From Agapanthus africanus (Eukaryota; Streptophyta; Magnoliopsida; Asparagales; Amaryllidaceae): a stretch of 64,000 nucleotides of DNA. This document shows, piece after piece, positions 47,605-60,341 of the stretch (within the stretch, counting starts at the first letter, position 1; the number at the start of each line of letters is the position of its first letter). The position numbers were made by a program, and so were the translations under genes. The stretch spans positions 68,473,433-68,537,432 of the forward strand of contig JASDDO010000026.1 of assembly GCA_030015575.1 (NCBI GenBank), in the 5' to 3' direction. The notes beneath the pieces were generated by a model. It had not been told where the DNA came from and did no database searches. It was given only the letters and a program-made list of their open reading frames with translations.

Positions 47605-50600
47605 TTAACACCTTGTTTTGGCTCTCTTCATACCGAGGCTATTGTTCTTGAAGGGGGACAGGGTTGACCCTTCTTCAGGGAGGGCGCTGTTGAGCATAGC
47701 TAGCTCTCTCAGCTGTTGCTTCTTTAAAAAATCTTGTGATTCGTCCTGTTCAAAACAGGAAGGAAAGAAAATTTTAATTAATTGTTTGCTAAAAATTACC
47801 AGGTTTTTTTACATGAACGCCCCCCCCCCCAAGCTAGCTATTTACAAGAAAGGCCCCCACTTTTAGCTAATTACAAAATAGCCCCCTCATTCTTTTAAGT
47901 TCCACAAAAATGGCCCCCCATCCAAAAAAGTCCCCTCATTCTTTTAAGTTCCATAAAAACGGCCCCTCGTTCTGCCAACTCTGTTAACTTTTAACGGTAT
48001 TTGTTTATTTTTTATTTTAAAATAATTTAATTTATAATTAAAGTATTTAAAATCAATAAAAAAAATATAAAATATTGGGGATGATTACCGGCGATGAGGT
48101 GGGTGGGGCCGGGGAACTCGTGGGAGTCAAGGATGGGGTCTATGGATGGCAGGGCGAGGACACGGATGAGTGTGTTGAAGAGGTGGTCGCAAAGGAGGTG
48201 AGGGGAGGATTTAAGAGGAGAAAGCGGAGGAGCGGGAATGGTGGAGGAGTGGCTCAGGTCGAGAGGGAAGGCCGAGGCGATGACAAAGGAGAGGAAGGGG
48301 AGGGGATGATGAAGGAGGGGGGAGGGAGGAGGTCAAACGAAGGTCTGGAAAGAAGGGGGGTCAATGATAGAGGGGGGAGGTCAAGCGGAGGTCGGGGAAG
48401 AAAATGCTGGTGGTGATCGGACGAAGGGGTGGGAGATGAAGATGATGATGGGGGCGGTGGGGTAGTGCTGATGGTGATGGTGGTGATTGGGGGTGGGGTG
48501 GGAGATGAAGAAGATGATGGGGGCGGCGGTGATGGTGATTGGGGGTGAGAGATGAAGAAGAAGATGAGGACGATGGGGTAGTGGTGATGATGGTGGTGGT
48601 GGTTTGGGTGATTTGGGGGTGGGGTAGGAGATGAAGAAGATGAGATAGTGGTGATGGTGCTGGTGGTGATGGAGGATGGGGTGGGGATGAAGAAGATGGT
48701 GGCGGTGGTTATAATGAAGATGATGATCAATGAGGCGAGGCGGGGGCGAGGATGGAGGAGGTGGAGAGAGAGGGAGGAGGTCGGGGCGTCGGCGGCGAAG
48801 TCGAGGAGAAAGAAGAGAAGGCCATTAGGGTTAGGTAAGGGTTAGAATTTGTTAATTGAGTTTAGAATTTAGTCAATTAAATTTTTAGTGATTAAATTTT
48901 TTTATGGATTTAAAAATAGAAAAAAAATAAAACCGATAGATGGAAACTATCAAAGGGGGCTTTTTTGTGGAATTTAAAACTTTTGGCGGGCTTTTTTGTA
49001 ATTAGCTAAAAGTGTTTTTTTGTGTAAATAGCCAACTTTCGGGAGGCGTTTATGAAAAAAAAACCTTAATTAATGTCCATGCAGCTGCACCAAAACTCCC
49101 AAGTCATAGTGATGGTTAAGGGGAATTTTTGTAACACGCCCTCAATCTTTTCTTGAAACCTAGGGCTTTTGCACACGTGTTTGGTGGGGTTTCAGAAGTT
49201 CTGGTGAGTAACTATTTTTATACTAACAAGAAATAAATTTTGAAAAATGGCCAACACTGGAAAATATAGAGAAACAATGTAGTACCACAGGCTTGAGCAA
49301 ATCTTCAAGGATCTCACAAGCTTGCATCAAACGAGCATCAATAATTTCAACAGGTAATTCTGCCTCTACCAAAATGTGAAGGGGCTCATTTAGGTGCTCG
49401 TATCCTGGCTTCCCTCTCATCATATCCTCCTGTAAGAGATTGTAGTATTTCTACCATTTAAAAGTTGAATTTCATCATTGAAAAAAAACAGGCCAAAAAA
49501 AGGTTCTTCTGTGAATCAAGGCAGATAATGTAATGTTATATACAAAAGGAAGTAGAAATAAAAATATCGTTATAAAGAAACAGCAATCACTTTCAATGAG
49601 TATCTGCTGTGGAGTTATAGAAATGATAACCATTGTGGACTACCTTATTTTATAACAGGCATCGAATGAAAATTAGACATGTCAGATGACATAAATAATA
49701 GACTAAACTAATTTGATTTTTCAATGTTAATGGAGCAAAAGAGGATGTGAGTAATCTCGAGTTATCAGATAATATTCTATAAACTAAAGTAGCTCAATAG
49801 AATGATCTCATTCTACACGAGTTTATAGGTCTCCTGCCAGTGGTATGTTTTCAGTAACTTTAATCAGCTGTACACAAAGAATCATGTGGAAACAAAAGAA
49901 ATTGTTGGACTTGATCTTGCTAGGGTGCAGATAAGACATTTAAATTATAAGGGTTCTCGTCCAGTCCGTTCATTTTTATCCAGTCTATAGCAATTTCATA
50001 AGGCTTATGCTTAAGGGGCGGGCAATAGAATTCTCTGGTGGGATTTGACTGAAGGACTTAAATATCGCATGTCTAACGATTTTAAGAAACTACTAAACAG
50101 AAGAGGTATGAGAAAGTAACTATTTCGCAATTATTTGCGTATTTCTACTAGACCATTGATGCCACCAATCTCACAAATATGACACGCTATAATCAAGCTG
50201 ACCTACATGCTTTCACTATCCTCTTTTCTAGTATTGATACTCTTAGAAGTGTCAAAGAAAGCCATGCTTAAGCTTCCAGATAACATTCTCTCGCTTCTAG
50301 TAGCAAATGAAATCTTATTCTCTTATCCTCATCTCCTTTCAGTTGATGACTAGTAAGGCTGCATAGTGCTAGCATTACATTTTTAGGAGTATACGGGGTA
50401 AATTTTAACTACATATGAACATCAGGCTAGATTGTTTGCTGAGGGTTCATTTTAATTACCAAAATCGTTCATTTTAAATGTGAAGGTCTACTTGAGTTGT
50501 GCAAGGGGATGCACCACATGTGAATTTGGCTTGCACAAAACAATCAACAATAATGATAGTAGAAGTTACCCGAGTGGGGTCCTTGATGCTGCCACACCCT

Positions 50601-51919
50601 CTAATTAGGACTCGGCATTCAGTACTTGCTTCAACTCGCTTAAGGGAGTTCCCTCGAGGACCAAGGAGACGACCAACAAAGTTGTACTGCATAAACAAAT
50701 TGTAACACAAATGAATAACCTATTAACATAACCAAATTATAAAAATCAAACTTATGGAAGAAGATCGTAACATACAGTTGGGTATTTGTCAAGGGGAATA
50801 TCAACTCTCATTGTTTTCTTGACAACAAGACTGGAGGAGCTACCACCCTGAGAACCAAGCCAACTATGAGCTGATGGAGAATGCAACATTCCCAATCTCT
50901 GCATGTCGATTTTATCTTTGTTAAACCCAGTTATAAGCAATTTGAACCAAAGTGGGAAATGCAAAAAATATGTTAAAATTCACATGTGTTTAGATTGAAT
51001 ATACTCCACGGAAAACTTTCTTTTGAATGATAAAATTGTAGCAATAATAGTGTATCAAAATAAGAATAAATATGCAGTGAGGCTGTGGAACTTGCAGAAC
51101 TAAAATAATCCATATTCTATCAAATTTTACATATGTTAATTGGGACTTTGGTGCACTTCTTGCCATATATGACAGTTATGAGAAATTCAATCATGCAATG
51201 GGTCATGCACACAGAACAAGAATATAGCCCAACTCCATTCGTTGTCAACAAGTTGACAACCAATACCAAGGAGTCATAATATCACCAGATGTTTGAACAT
51301 CATTGCAAAAAAAAAAATTGACAGAAAAATTATTAGGCCTGGGCTCACCTTGCTGAGATAAAGATGCTTGATACATAAGAAACCAGCCACTCAAATACCA
51401 AAAGTGGGATTAGAATGTAAAATAGAGTGAAAGGGGTTAATGTCGTTATTAGTCAATCGAGCTTAATGCAAACTCATACCATCGAACATATATAGATCCC
51501 GATGTTAAGATGCCAAAAAGAGCAAAAAGCACTTAGCCTTTATGGCCAAACATATTTTATCTATAAAATACCTAAAATATTGTAAGTAATCAAGCATGAT
51601 AATGAAGTTAGCATAAAGTGCACACATAGCGTCAGAACTCAGAAATTGAAGTACGCCAAATTAAGTTAATACGAGTTAGCATGAACCTGTGCAGGACTAC
51701 TTCAGGTACCCTTCTGCGAGCAGTAAAATTATATGCAAAGAGAAGTTATGTTAATGGTTAGTATTCATACTTCTGATTGAAAAGGCGATCCCCATCCATT
51801 CATATCAGCTGCTGCTCCATTTGAAAATAATCCACCAGTAGTCAGGGGGCTACCATGTTCAAGCCCACTTTGATCTAAAAGAGATGCATTCCCCAATAGT
51901 GTAGTTACACGCAAAATTT
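47605..51919 (-). CDS. STAR/quaking-type KH RNA-binding protein, 3' five exons
   Basis: It would bind RNA as a splicing or translation regulator of the SPIN1/At4g26480 type. Exons in order: 51919-51771, 50898-50776, 50686-50570, 49429-49286, 47745-47605; all GT-AG and in phase, about 224 codons. Before the KH domain comes [17 protein letters not shown]. The KH core reads [15 protein letters not shown], then [20 protein letters not shown] with the GPRG loop, [32 protein letters not shown]. The end is [16 protein letters not shown]...KRAKTRC. The usual first exon (MSGLYNPNFSPARA-type) is not in the 12 kb to the right, which is full of transposons. It may lie beyond 64000 or be lost. One usual Arg before GSIKDP is Cys. 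Confidence 0.9.
47812..49065. mobile_element. Foldback/MULE-like element in the last KH intron, about 1.25 kb
   Basis: Inverted ends: GGTTTTTTTACATGAACGCC on the left and, reversed, GGTTTTTTTTTCATAAACGCC on the right. The match continues with TAGCTAATTACAAAA and GGCCCCC-type blocks. The 9-mer TTAATTAAT follows the right end (49066-49074) and occurs 29 bp before the left end (47774-47782), so the exact left limit is open. The middle (48075-48830) is purine/G-rich simple sequence with GGTGATGG and GATGAAGAAGAT runs. Confidence 0.65.
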
Positions 51920-53932
51920 CTGCTCCAAAATGTCAATTGCAAACATAAAGGATGTACCGGTTAGCATCTGTTAGAAATTAGTCCGCACTCAGTAGTAAAG
52001 GGGAAGATGATGCTTAATTATTAGCGAGTTAATTATCAGCATAAAATCACCACAACTACTACTAAACGAAAATATTCTTAATAGAATTATATAATTTAAT
52101 ATCGCTTAAATTTGTGTTTAAGTACAAAAATTATATATTAATAACAGGGGCCATAAAGAGCACATATTATTACACAAAAGCAATGCACCCGTAACTATAT
52201 AAATCAACATAAAAGAACCCATGGATCACTAAATTTAAGCAAGAAGTTTATATTGTTCAAATAGAGTGCATCCCTTTTACTATCGGCATCCAAGTAAAAG
52301 AGAGATTTGCATGCGACTACTTGTGTAGTTCAGAAACAGAACGTCCATAAAAACTCACATAGCCATCCAGTAGCTGCGGTGTCGAGGAAAAGCGGCAGGA
52401 GTTCACTAAGTTCCAAACCTTTTTCTCATCGATCATGCCCTTTTTCATACAAAATAAAATACTCGAGTAAAGATAAACTACTAGGTCAGAGGTGATTGAT
52501 TATCAACATAAGAAAGAGGGAACTAGGATATAACGAACAAGCGCTTCTTCTGCCAAACATTTAGAAGCTCCAGAAAGAGAAAATGCCACAAGCTAAAGTA
52601 GCAAGAGAATTAAAACATTCAATGTTATGAGACTCTTCCAGGTGTCGGCACAAAAGCATATTGATGAAGGCAAATAGAAGGGAATACCTTGTTAGCATGT
52701 AGATAAGTACTAATAAATTGCAGATAAACATAAAAAGAACACCAAAAAGGAAGTAACTCTCACAAAAGGATAGACCTGTAAGTCATGCCAAAGAATATTC
52801 CCACTGCCCCGTAAACCAAATTACAGTAAATCAAACTTCCAATCTTCGTCTTAATCGCCAGGCCTTTCTCAAAATTCCTCTAGATCATCGACCAAGTGCC
52901 CTTTTCCATAAGCTTATAGGCTCCCCAATAGAAGAGCATTAAGGTCCTAAAGGATATGAAAGCCACCTCGGTAACACATCACTTGATACATGTTCTGTTA
53001 TACATATGCAATGTCAATGATCATCAGTCTACAAAAGCACATATTAAAGGGATCATATCCTGTCATCTTATACCGCCTGGAAATAATTTTATGCAAACAA
53101 CTTCATGAAACTTCAACAAAAAGAACTTATACGGGGATCACATTCACGCGTTAAAGGGATCATATCTGTGTATCAATCTGCATCTTAGAAACAAGTATAT
53201 GAATATTCTTCCTAAATATTAAACAGACTCATAGCCCAATCAGACTGAGTATTCCAATCAGACGGATAGAGCAAATTATATTATCCACGCAAATTCCATA
53301 AAAAGCTAAACTGCTCATTCTCATACTATAATATCCAGTGCTTAGACCTGACTCTAATAATTTCAGAATATACACTAGTTCCCTTTCCCATTGACAAGGC
53401 TTTTACTGAAGCCACTATGCCAATTTGCACCTCTCAGTACTCACACCAAACAAGATAAAAATAAATGTTAAAAAATGGAGAAAAGAAAGGGACGGGGGAA
53501 TAAGGGAAGACCAAAAGGAAACAAGCAACTCTATCTTAAAATTAAGCACAGTGGTGTAAGAAGGAACGTTGTTTAAAGAAATCCAAAAAAGAAGAAGAAG
53601 AAGCTGTGATTAAGAAGGGTGCACTTGACGAAGGATTCATACAACTATGCCAATAATCTTGCATGAAGTCGATTCAACACTTTAAAATGTGTAAGCCGAC
53701 TAAGTGGAAGGGGCCACGCTGCAATAATCTGGTTTAGGTGCCCTTCTCTCATTTTCATGTGCCAAACAAAAATAAGGTGCTAAATTGGTTGGGTTCCGCT
53801 CCTAGTGGGTCGGGATTCTAGTATAATAGAAAGAATCAACCGTCCCAAAATCTCCCAAGTCCTTCCACAGAACCATATTCTTCCATGAGAATTTTCTTCT
53901 CAAGTCAATAGCTTCTTCACCGCTTCTTCACG

Positions 53933-53935
<3 letters not shown>

Positions 53936-53969
<34 letters not shown>
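53936..53969. repeat. (CT)n microsatellite
   Basis: About 16 CT units between two related GAGCT/TTCTTC blocks. Confidence 0.95.
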
Positions 53970-53971
<2 letters not shown>

Positions 53972-54527
53972 AGCTTCTTCTCGTAACCACTTCTTCGCTT
54001 ATATGCATCATTTCGTTAGTACTTCAATGCTTCTCTGCATCATCTTGTCATCACTTCCCCACTCCATAGCTTCATTTTGTCTCCACGAAAACTCGTTCGC
54101 CAATGAAGAAAAGTCATGAGCTTCTTGCAATTCACGAGGAATTTAGAGTATCTCACTTTGAAACTCAGCCAATACACATCGGCTTTGTCATCTTTCGGTA
54201 TTTCTAGTTGTCATTCTATGAAATCTATGAAAGTGTGTTTGGTTCCTCTTCTACAAAATCTATTTAAAACAATATCTAAAAACCAAAAATTTATTTTGTA
54301 TTTTTGTGAACAATATATTCCATTTATTTTAGTTAGAGATGATTCCGAATTAGTTTTAGTTGAACGTGATAATATGTTCAGTGCTAACTGATCTTTATCC
54401 AAATTACTATATAGGAGCACTCTAAAATAAATTGTATTGTTGTAACGAGTATCATTTTGGGTAATTATCTTATAAATAAAATTGTCCACTTGAATTTTGT
54501 TGACTTGTGTATTCAGTATTTGCATTT

Positions 54528-54608
54528 GTGTGGTTGTGTCACTAACCTGACTAGCATTTTACCAACCATTATCATTCTCCATATATATTGTTCTGTATTG
54601 CTAATTTG

Positions 54609-54655
<47 letters not shown>

Positions 54656-55900
54656 GTTTACTTGATTGCACAGCTATTGCACAAGAGCACGAATATCTTA
54701 CAATATACGATTTGCAATACAGTATTAAAAATTGATATGCGATACGTATCATGATTCGACAACTATGAGTAGGAAGACTCCCCTGTGTGAGCCATAGCCA
54801 GGTCCACAATTGTAGATAGTAAAAACTGTAGTAAATCACGAGGGAGGGCTTAGACTTTTAGAGCTTACCTAACAAAAGAGCTGGACACTTTTTTAAGATA
54901 ACAATATTGTAAAGAGTATTTAAAGTTGAGAGAGTGATGGGTTTTTTTATAGGTACACATGGGCCTTTGATATATAAATGGGTTCCAACAATAAGACTCA
55001 AGCCTTGTTGAGATTTTACCCATCTTATACCCATGTGTTTTTATTGTTTTCAATGTGGGACTATCTTTAAAGTCCCATCAATGTGGGACTATCTTTAAAG
55101 TCCACAATTTGTGTGGTTGCCACTAACCTAACTAGCATTTTACCAACCATTATCATTCTCCATATATATTGTTCTGCATTGCTAATTTGAACATATATAT
55201 ATGAAATATATAGTTGTTTATTTGATGCAGCTATTGCACAAGAGAAAAAATATCTTACAATATACGATTTGCAATACAGTATTAAAAATTGATATGCGAT
55301 ACGTATCATGATTCGACAACTATGAGTAGGAAAACTCCCTTATGTGAGCCATAGCCAGGTCCACAATTGTAGATAGTAAATACTGTAATAAATCATGAAG
55401 GAGGGCTTTAGACTTTTAGAGCTTTCCTAACAAAAGAGTTGGACACTTTTTTAAGATAACAATATTGTAAAGAGAGTGATTGGTTTTTTTATAGGTACAC
55501 ATGGGCCTTTGAGATATGTGGGTTCCAACAATAAGACTCAAGCCTTGTTGAGATTTGACAACTTATACCCATGTGTTTCTTTTGTTGTTTTTAATGTGGG
55601 ACTATCTTTAAAGTCCCATCATTTGGTTTTCTTTCAACACCCCCCTTCTCATGTGCAACCATCATTTTTTCTTGGTGTGGTTGTCACGTGCAAAGAATTT
55701 CAAGTAGTTAAAGTTGAGAGTGATGGGCTTTTTATAGGTACACATGGGCCTTTTGATATAAATGGGTCTAACAATAAGACTCAAGTCTTATTGAGATTTG
55801 ACACATCTTATATCTTATACTCATGTGTTTCTTTTGTTGTTTCCAATATGGGACTATCTTTAAAGTCACATCATTTGGTTTTTACTTTCGACAAATATAA
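54528..55900. repeat. Direct duplication of about 0.5 kb plus a partial third copy
   Basis: Copy 1 at about 54528-55078, copy 2 at about 55107-55620, partial copy 3 at about 55700-55880. All share TAGGTACACATGGGCCTTT, AACAATAAGACTCAAG and end with GTGGGACTATCTTTAAAGTC. Copy 1 contains a long (TA)n run. The end sequence recalls LTR or MITE ends I cannot classify. Confidence 0.75.
54612..54652. repeat. (TA)n microsatellite
   Basis: About 20 TA units in copy 1 of the duplication; copy 2 has only a few (about 55194-55202), so it expanded after duplication or contracted in copy 2. Confidence 0.95.
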
Positions 55901-58189
55901 AATAAAAAAACTATAAATAAATAAGAAATACAAAAGGATTGAAAGTTGAAAAGATTTTTTCTCTAACGAGTTAGATTGATAACATAATATGTGCAAGCAT
56001 CTTAAAGACAAAACAATAAAGTTATTCATATAACGCTAAACGAATAAAAGAAAAGAAAACGATTATCTTATTGAATTCTAATCATTCAATTACAATGATT
56101 TAGAGTTTATATAAGAACAATAAATTAATACTAACCGAAAGATTATGCAGGTGCATGTAAATAACATAACATACAATGCACAAATTGATAAATGCAGGAT
56201 ACAAGAAATTAAGATGTTGAAGCAAGGATGGCATGGTTTAAAAATAAAAAGGAGTAACAAAAGAATATGCAAAAAATGATGACAATTTAGCATTTTTTGA
56301 CATTTGCATGCTATTTTATATTTAATAAGCAGATCATGACTCTTAGAGAAACAAGAAATCAGTCATCGTATGATATTAAAAAGTGATGACAACAAATCGA
56401 CCAATGAAATGGGTCTCACCCCTGTACTTTACAACCTCTTATCCTGATATTTGTTTCTTCACTTGAACAACTGAACCCTTCTCTATTAAAAAAAACAAAT
56501 GAAATCGTGCCCCTTAATCACCACTGCACTAGACACTAATGACATGCCACTAGGAGCTAGACATGTGCCTGCTATGCACAAAACTAAACTCATTTAAGTC
56601 TTAAACCATTGATGCTCAAGGGAGAAATGGAGGGAGTGTAATGTTGTAGGCAGACAGGAATGCAAGGAAGAAAATATGTGGGTTAAGGCACAATAACTTT
56701 GTTACTTGCAAAAGGCCAAGAAATTTAAAAAGATCACAACCGGCATCTAGAGCCTTTTCCCATCAAATCGGAGATGGTTATAAATAAAGGCACCATGAAA
56801 ATTATGATCTCGCAATTAATGATGAATCCTGGACAAGGAAACTATAAACAAGAGAAAATCTTGCGATAATCATAAATGACCAGTTGCTGTCCAAATCTTC
56901 CAAAACTACAGAGACAAGTCCTGAAGAAGAGGAAGGTATAGATTCACTACATAGAATAATCTTCAACCTATGTTGCCAAATATAACAAAGAGTGTATCCA
57001 AGGATTCGGACAAGCAATAGACAGGAAGACCACCATGGACATTCAAAAGCAAAAGAATTCATTGATAGAATATTAAATGAAATTACAATATTCAGAAGAA
57101 AAGAAAGTGGGGAGGAATGATTCGAACAAATACTTTACAACAGAGGTATCGTAAGTGGGCTGAACACCACGTAGAAACCAACATAAACAAGCCAACAGAA
57201 CTAAAAAGCACCTAAGATGATCCGACTTAAAGCAACATTTCCAAATAAACCGTTCATCCATCACATTTTCGAGAACAGACTTCATTCGTAGTTCACTGAG
57301 CCTGCATTTGGATTTTACGTTCGTCGCACTACTTTCAAGTACTAAAGGATGCTGTTCAATTTTAAATCTCTAGCATATCGACATCTTTATAGCAAATAGA
57401 ATGAATTAATTGCATTAATATTACTCTAAGAAGTACGTCTTTCCTAGAGGATATCAGAAAGGAAACTTTCTTTAACGGTCAATCTATGTTATACGCTCTC
57501 AATATATTCATATAAAATTGACAAGCCTAACATACTTGTTATAATAAATAGTTATGAACGTCTCAATGCGATAATCGGACAGAAATTACTCCCATGCTGC
57601 TTCCTCTGCTAATTTGGTTTCCCCATTAATCTCTAACATACCAAAGTTTCTTTTAGATCACTGAATCTGACTATTAAAACTCAAAATCAGGTCATGTTTT
57701 TTTAGGATACTGAAACTATCGCAAGAAAAAGAATCCAATTGGAACAGCCATACATACCCAATAAAACAGCATACGAAAACATTATCATACTTCAAATTTC
57801 GACTAATTCTCTTAGCAAAAGGTACCATGAATCATTGTCATCCTAAATCAAGCGCACATTCAAACCTTCAAGGAAATTATTCATAAACATATGAACCAAA
57901 TATATTAGTGTATGTTCGAGACGCACATGGCAGCCCCAACAACACCAACAATGGTTCACGGTCAACTACTAGACACAGGCTTCCACTTAATTATTTAAAA
58001 GACTATGTATAAGGAATGCTAGTTGGCTAGGTTGTTATGGAATGGTTTTATGAGAAACATATTTGGAATGAGCTAGCAATCAGGTAATTGACAGCTATGA
58101 TTGTTACCATTCTTGTTCAAGAGGAGATTATAAATAAAATAGCTCTAGCCCATTTGAAAGGCGGACAATAATTATCCCCAATTTTTCTA

Positions 58190-59032
58190 TTTGCTGTCCT
58201 CTTCTCGCTCTCGTAATTCTAGGAGTTCACTCCCTTTCTCGAAAAGAGAGCTATCATTGGAGCTTTCATTGACCTCTTCCTTCATGGCAGCGGGTACCTG
58301 TTTCAAGAAGATCGAGAAGGCTATCGCCCTTCTCACCAGTTCATCCACTACACACACAAATGACATCTCCACCATCTCTACAACCCTCTCCGGACTAGTC
58401 TCTACTGTCATTGCCCTAGACGGCAAACTAGACCAGTGGTGGATCACAAACACAGACAATACCAGACCCCATGACACCGGTAACAACCAGTTTCGAGGTC
58501 CATTTTCTCAAAATTCCGACCAACTCCAAATGAGGCCGCTCAAACTAGACTTCCGCGTTTCGATGGCACCAAACCCCTCGGTTGGATTTTTAAAGCCGAA
58601 CAATTTTTCCAATTTCACAAAACCACCAACGAACAACGCGTCACCGTAGTCTCCTTCTACATGGACACGGCTATCGGTTGGTATCAATGGATGCATAACC
58701 ACCGCCAATTCTCATCATGGAAGGCTTTTACGGAATCCCTCGAGATCCGTTTTGGTATGTCGGAGCTCATCGATCACCAAGGTGCTCTTTTCTAAACTAA
58801 CGCAGACTACCACTATCCTTGCATATATCAGTTCTTTCGAAACTTTGGTGAACCGAACAGTCGACCTTCCGGCCTCGTTCCTTCTAAGTTGTTTCATCTC
58901 CGGCCTTTGCCCGGAGTTGCGCCGTGAGGTCCAAGCATTCCGCCCAACTACACCCTCAAGCCATGGGGCTAGCAAAGCTGCACGAGGAAAAACTGTCCAA
59001 GGCTCGCTAGTTCTCATTCCGCACAACAACAC
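58190..59032 (+). pseudogene. Gypsy gag, broken and interrupted by a Tat-type element
   Basis: The plus strand encodes pieces of a gypsy (chromovirus-like) gag: MAAGTCFKKIEKAIALL, then in a second frame RFDGTKPLGWIFKAEQFFQF, GWYQWMHNHRQFSSWKAF, then in a third frame TTTILAYISSFETLVNR and SFLLSCFISGLCPELRREVQ. Frameshifts are near 58551 (one base lost) and 58791 (one base gained), with a TAG near 59008. It stops at 59033, where the second Tat element starts; the other half would lie beyond the window. Confidence 0.85.
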
Positions 59033-59348
59033 TGTTGGGGTAAAAATTTACACCCCGGTTGACCAAGTCAAAATCAAAGTCAACCCCAAGCCAGGTGGGC
59101 CCAAGCCCAGGTCAAGCGGGCCCATGTCCAAGTCGAGCCCGTAGCCAGCCTCCCCATGCCAATAACAAAATCATGTAATAAATAATTTTTATGTAATTGT
59201 TTATGCATGAATGTAAACAAAATGGGCATAAAACCAATATTTTGTAAACCCATGGCTTATGTGCAAAAATGAAATGGCACATGAGCCATGGGATGGCTAA
59301 GATGCCATTTTTGTAAAGCCCAAGGGGCTATATGTAAATATGTAAGCC

Positions 59349-59355
59349 TATAAAA
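59349..59355 (+). promoter_or_regulatory. TATA box in the gag-only element's LTR
   Basis: TATAAAA within AGCCTATAAAAGGCAAC, about 315 bp into the LTR. Transcripts would start around 59380 and carry the hairpin arrays downstream. Confidence 0.65.
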
Positions 59356-59769
59356 GGCAACATGATGATGAATAAATAATAACACTTTTTCATTCCCCCC
59401 AAAAACTAGGGTTCTTTGTGCCTCCTGCTCCTTCTCCAAGGTTCTAAACCTTCTCAATTCTTTTGAATTAAATCAAGAGTGTTACTCTTTCTTTTCCAAA
59501 ACTAAATAGTTTTCCACCGCAAAACCCACAAAGGGAAACACAGATCTCCCATCAGATCTCAAAAAAGAGTGATTTTTAAAATCTCCTACTTCTTGATCTT
59601 CAAGATCCAGCCAAACAACAGAAGGAAGAAGAAGAACCCCCTTCATCAGCTTCAAAACATCCCAGGAGTTTAACTCCATACATATATACATAACAAATAT
59701 TTCCTTTCTGAAGCACAGCTTCTGCTTTTTAGGCTAAAAGCCACTTTTTCTCGCCGGCGCCCAAGCGCA

Positions 59770-60135
59770 GAGCGCCCACGTGCCGACACGTGGGGCGCTT
59801 GCGCTCAAGCGCCCGAGCGCAAGTCTCCCACGTGCCGACACGTGGCGCATTTGCGCTCAAGCGCAAGTGCCCGAGCGCAAGTCGCCCCAGTGCCGACAAG
59901 TGGCGTGCTTGCGTTCAAGCACAAGCGCCCGAGCGCAAGTCGCCCACGTGCCGACACGTGGCGCGCTTGCGCCCAAACGCAAGCGCTCGAGCGCAAGTCT
60001 CCCCCGTGCCGACACGTGGCGCGCTTGCGCTCAAGCGCAAAGCGCCTATGTGCCGATACGTAGCGCGCTTGCGCTCAAGCGCAGAGCGCCCACGTGCCGA
60101 CACGTGGCACTCTAGCGCCTGAGCGCACAGCACCT
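59770..60135 (+). repeat. Seven-unit G-box and GCGC hairpin array
   Basis: Units of 45-60 bp. Each has CCACGTG-CCGA-CACGTGG (two G-boxes as inverted arms) followed by CTTGCGCT-CA-AGCGCAAG-type inverted repeats. Units begin near 59776, 59828, 59886, 59941, 60001, 60046 and 60089. Units 3 and 6 are mutated in the G-box arms. Overlapping ORFs (repeating CRHVARLRSSA-like peptides) are by-products. Confidence 0.9.
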
Positions 60136-60277
60136 AGGCGCACAGCGCCCAAGGTGCTGCCCCCCACATCCTTTGGATGCCTTTTCCCCCTTTCTTTCTT
60201 TTATATATATACATATATACATATATATACATGTGTATACATATTTGCACACACACGTGCTCCACGACACTGTCCCT

Positions 60278-60341
60278 GTTAGAAAAAAATTTCTAACGGG
60301 GCGCTGCCCCGCACCCCGCAAGGGGGCTGCTAGCCCCCTTG
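60278..60341 (+). other. Three adjacent perfect hairpins in the LTR
   Basis: 60278-60297 (arms GTTAGAAA/TTTCTAAC, loop AAAA), 60297-60311 (CGGGGC/GCCCCG, loop GCT) and 60319-60341 (CAAGGGGGCT/AGCCCCCTTG, loop GCT). All arms match fully. They would lie in the R/U5 part of the RNA. Confidence 0.85.

Larger units (their letters stand above)
51920..58189. other. Transposon-rich region upstream of the KH exons
   Basis: No coding exon recognised on either strand; possibly a large first intron of the KH gene. It contains the microsatellites and duplicated block listed separately. About 58015-58189, with GATTATAAATAAAATA and a T/C-rich leader, may be the tail of an LTR belonging to the gag remnant that follows. 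Confidence 0.5.

Noticed and set aside
48075..48730. Gly/Glu-rich (plus) and Ser/Pro-rich (minus) ORFs
   Set aside because: Low-complexity purine-rich core of a foldback element; no domain or codon-use signal.
54200..54840. Minus-strand ORFs with YIYIYIYI runs
   Set aside because: Translation of the (TA)n microsatellite within the duplicated block.
59780..60133. Several overlapping ORFs on both strands with CRHVARLRSSA-like repeats
   Set aside because: By-products of the GC-rich hairpin array in the LTR.
60278..60341. Rho-independent terminators
   Set aside because: The hairpins have no following T run and the context is a plant LTR, so the bacterial model does not apply.
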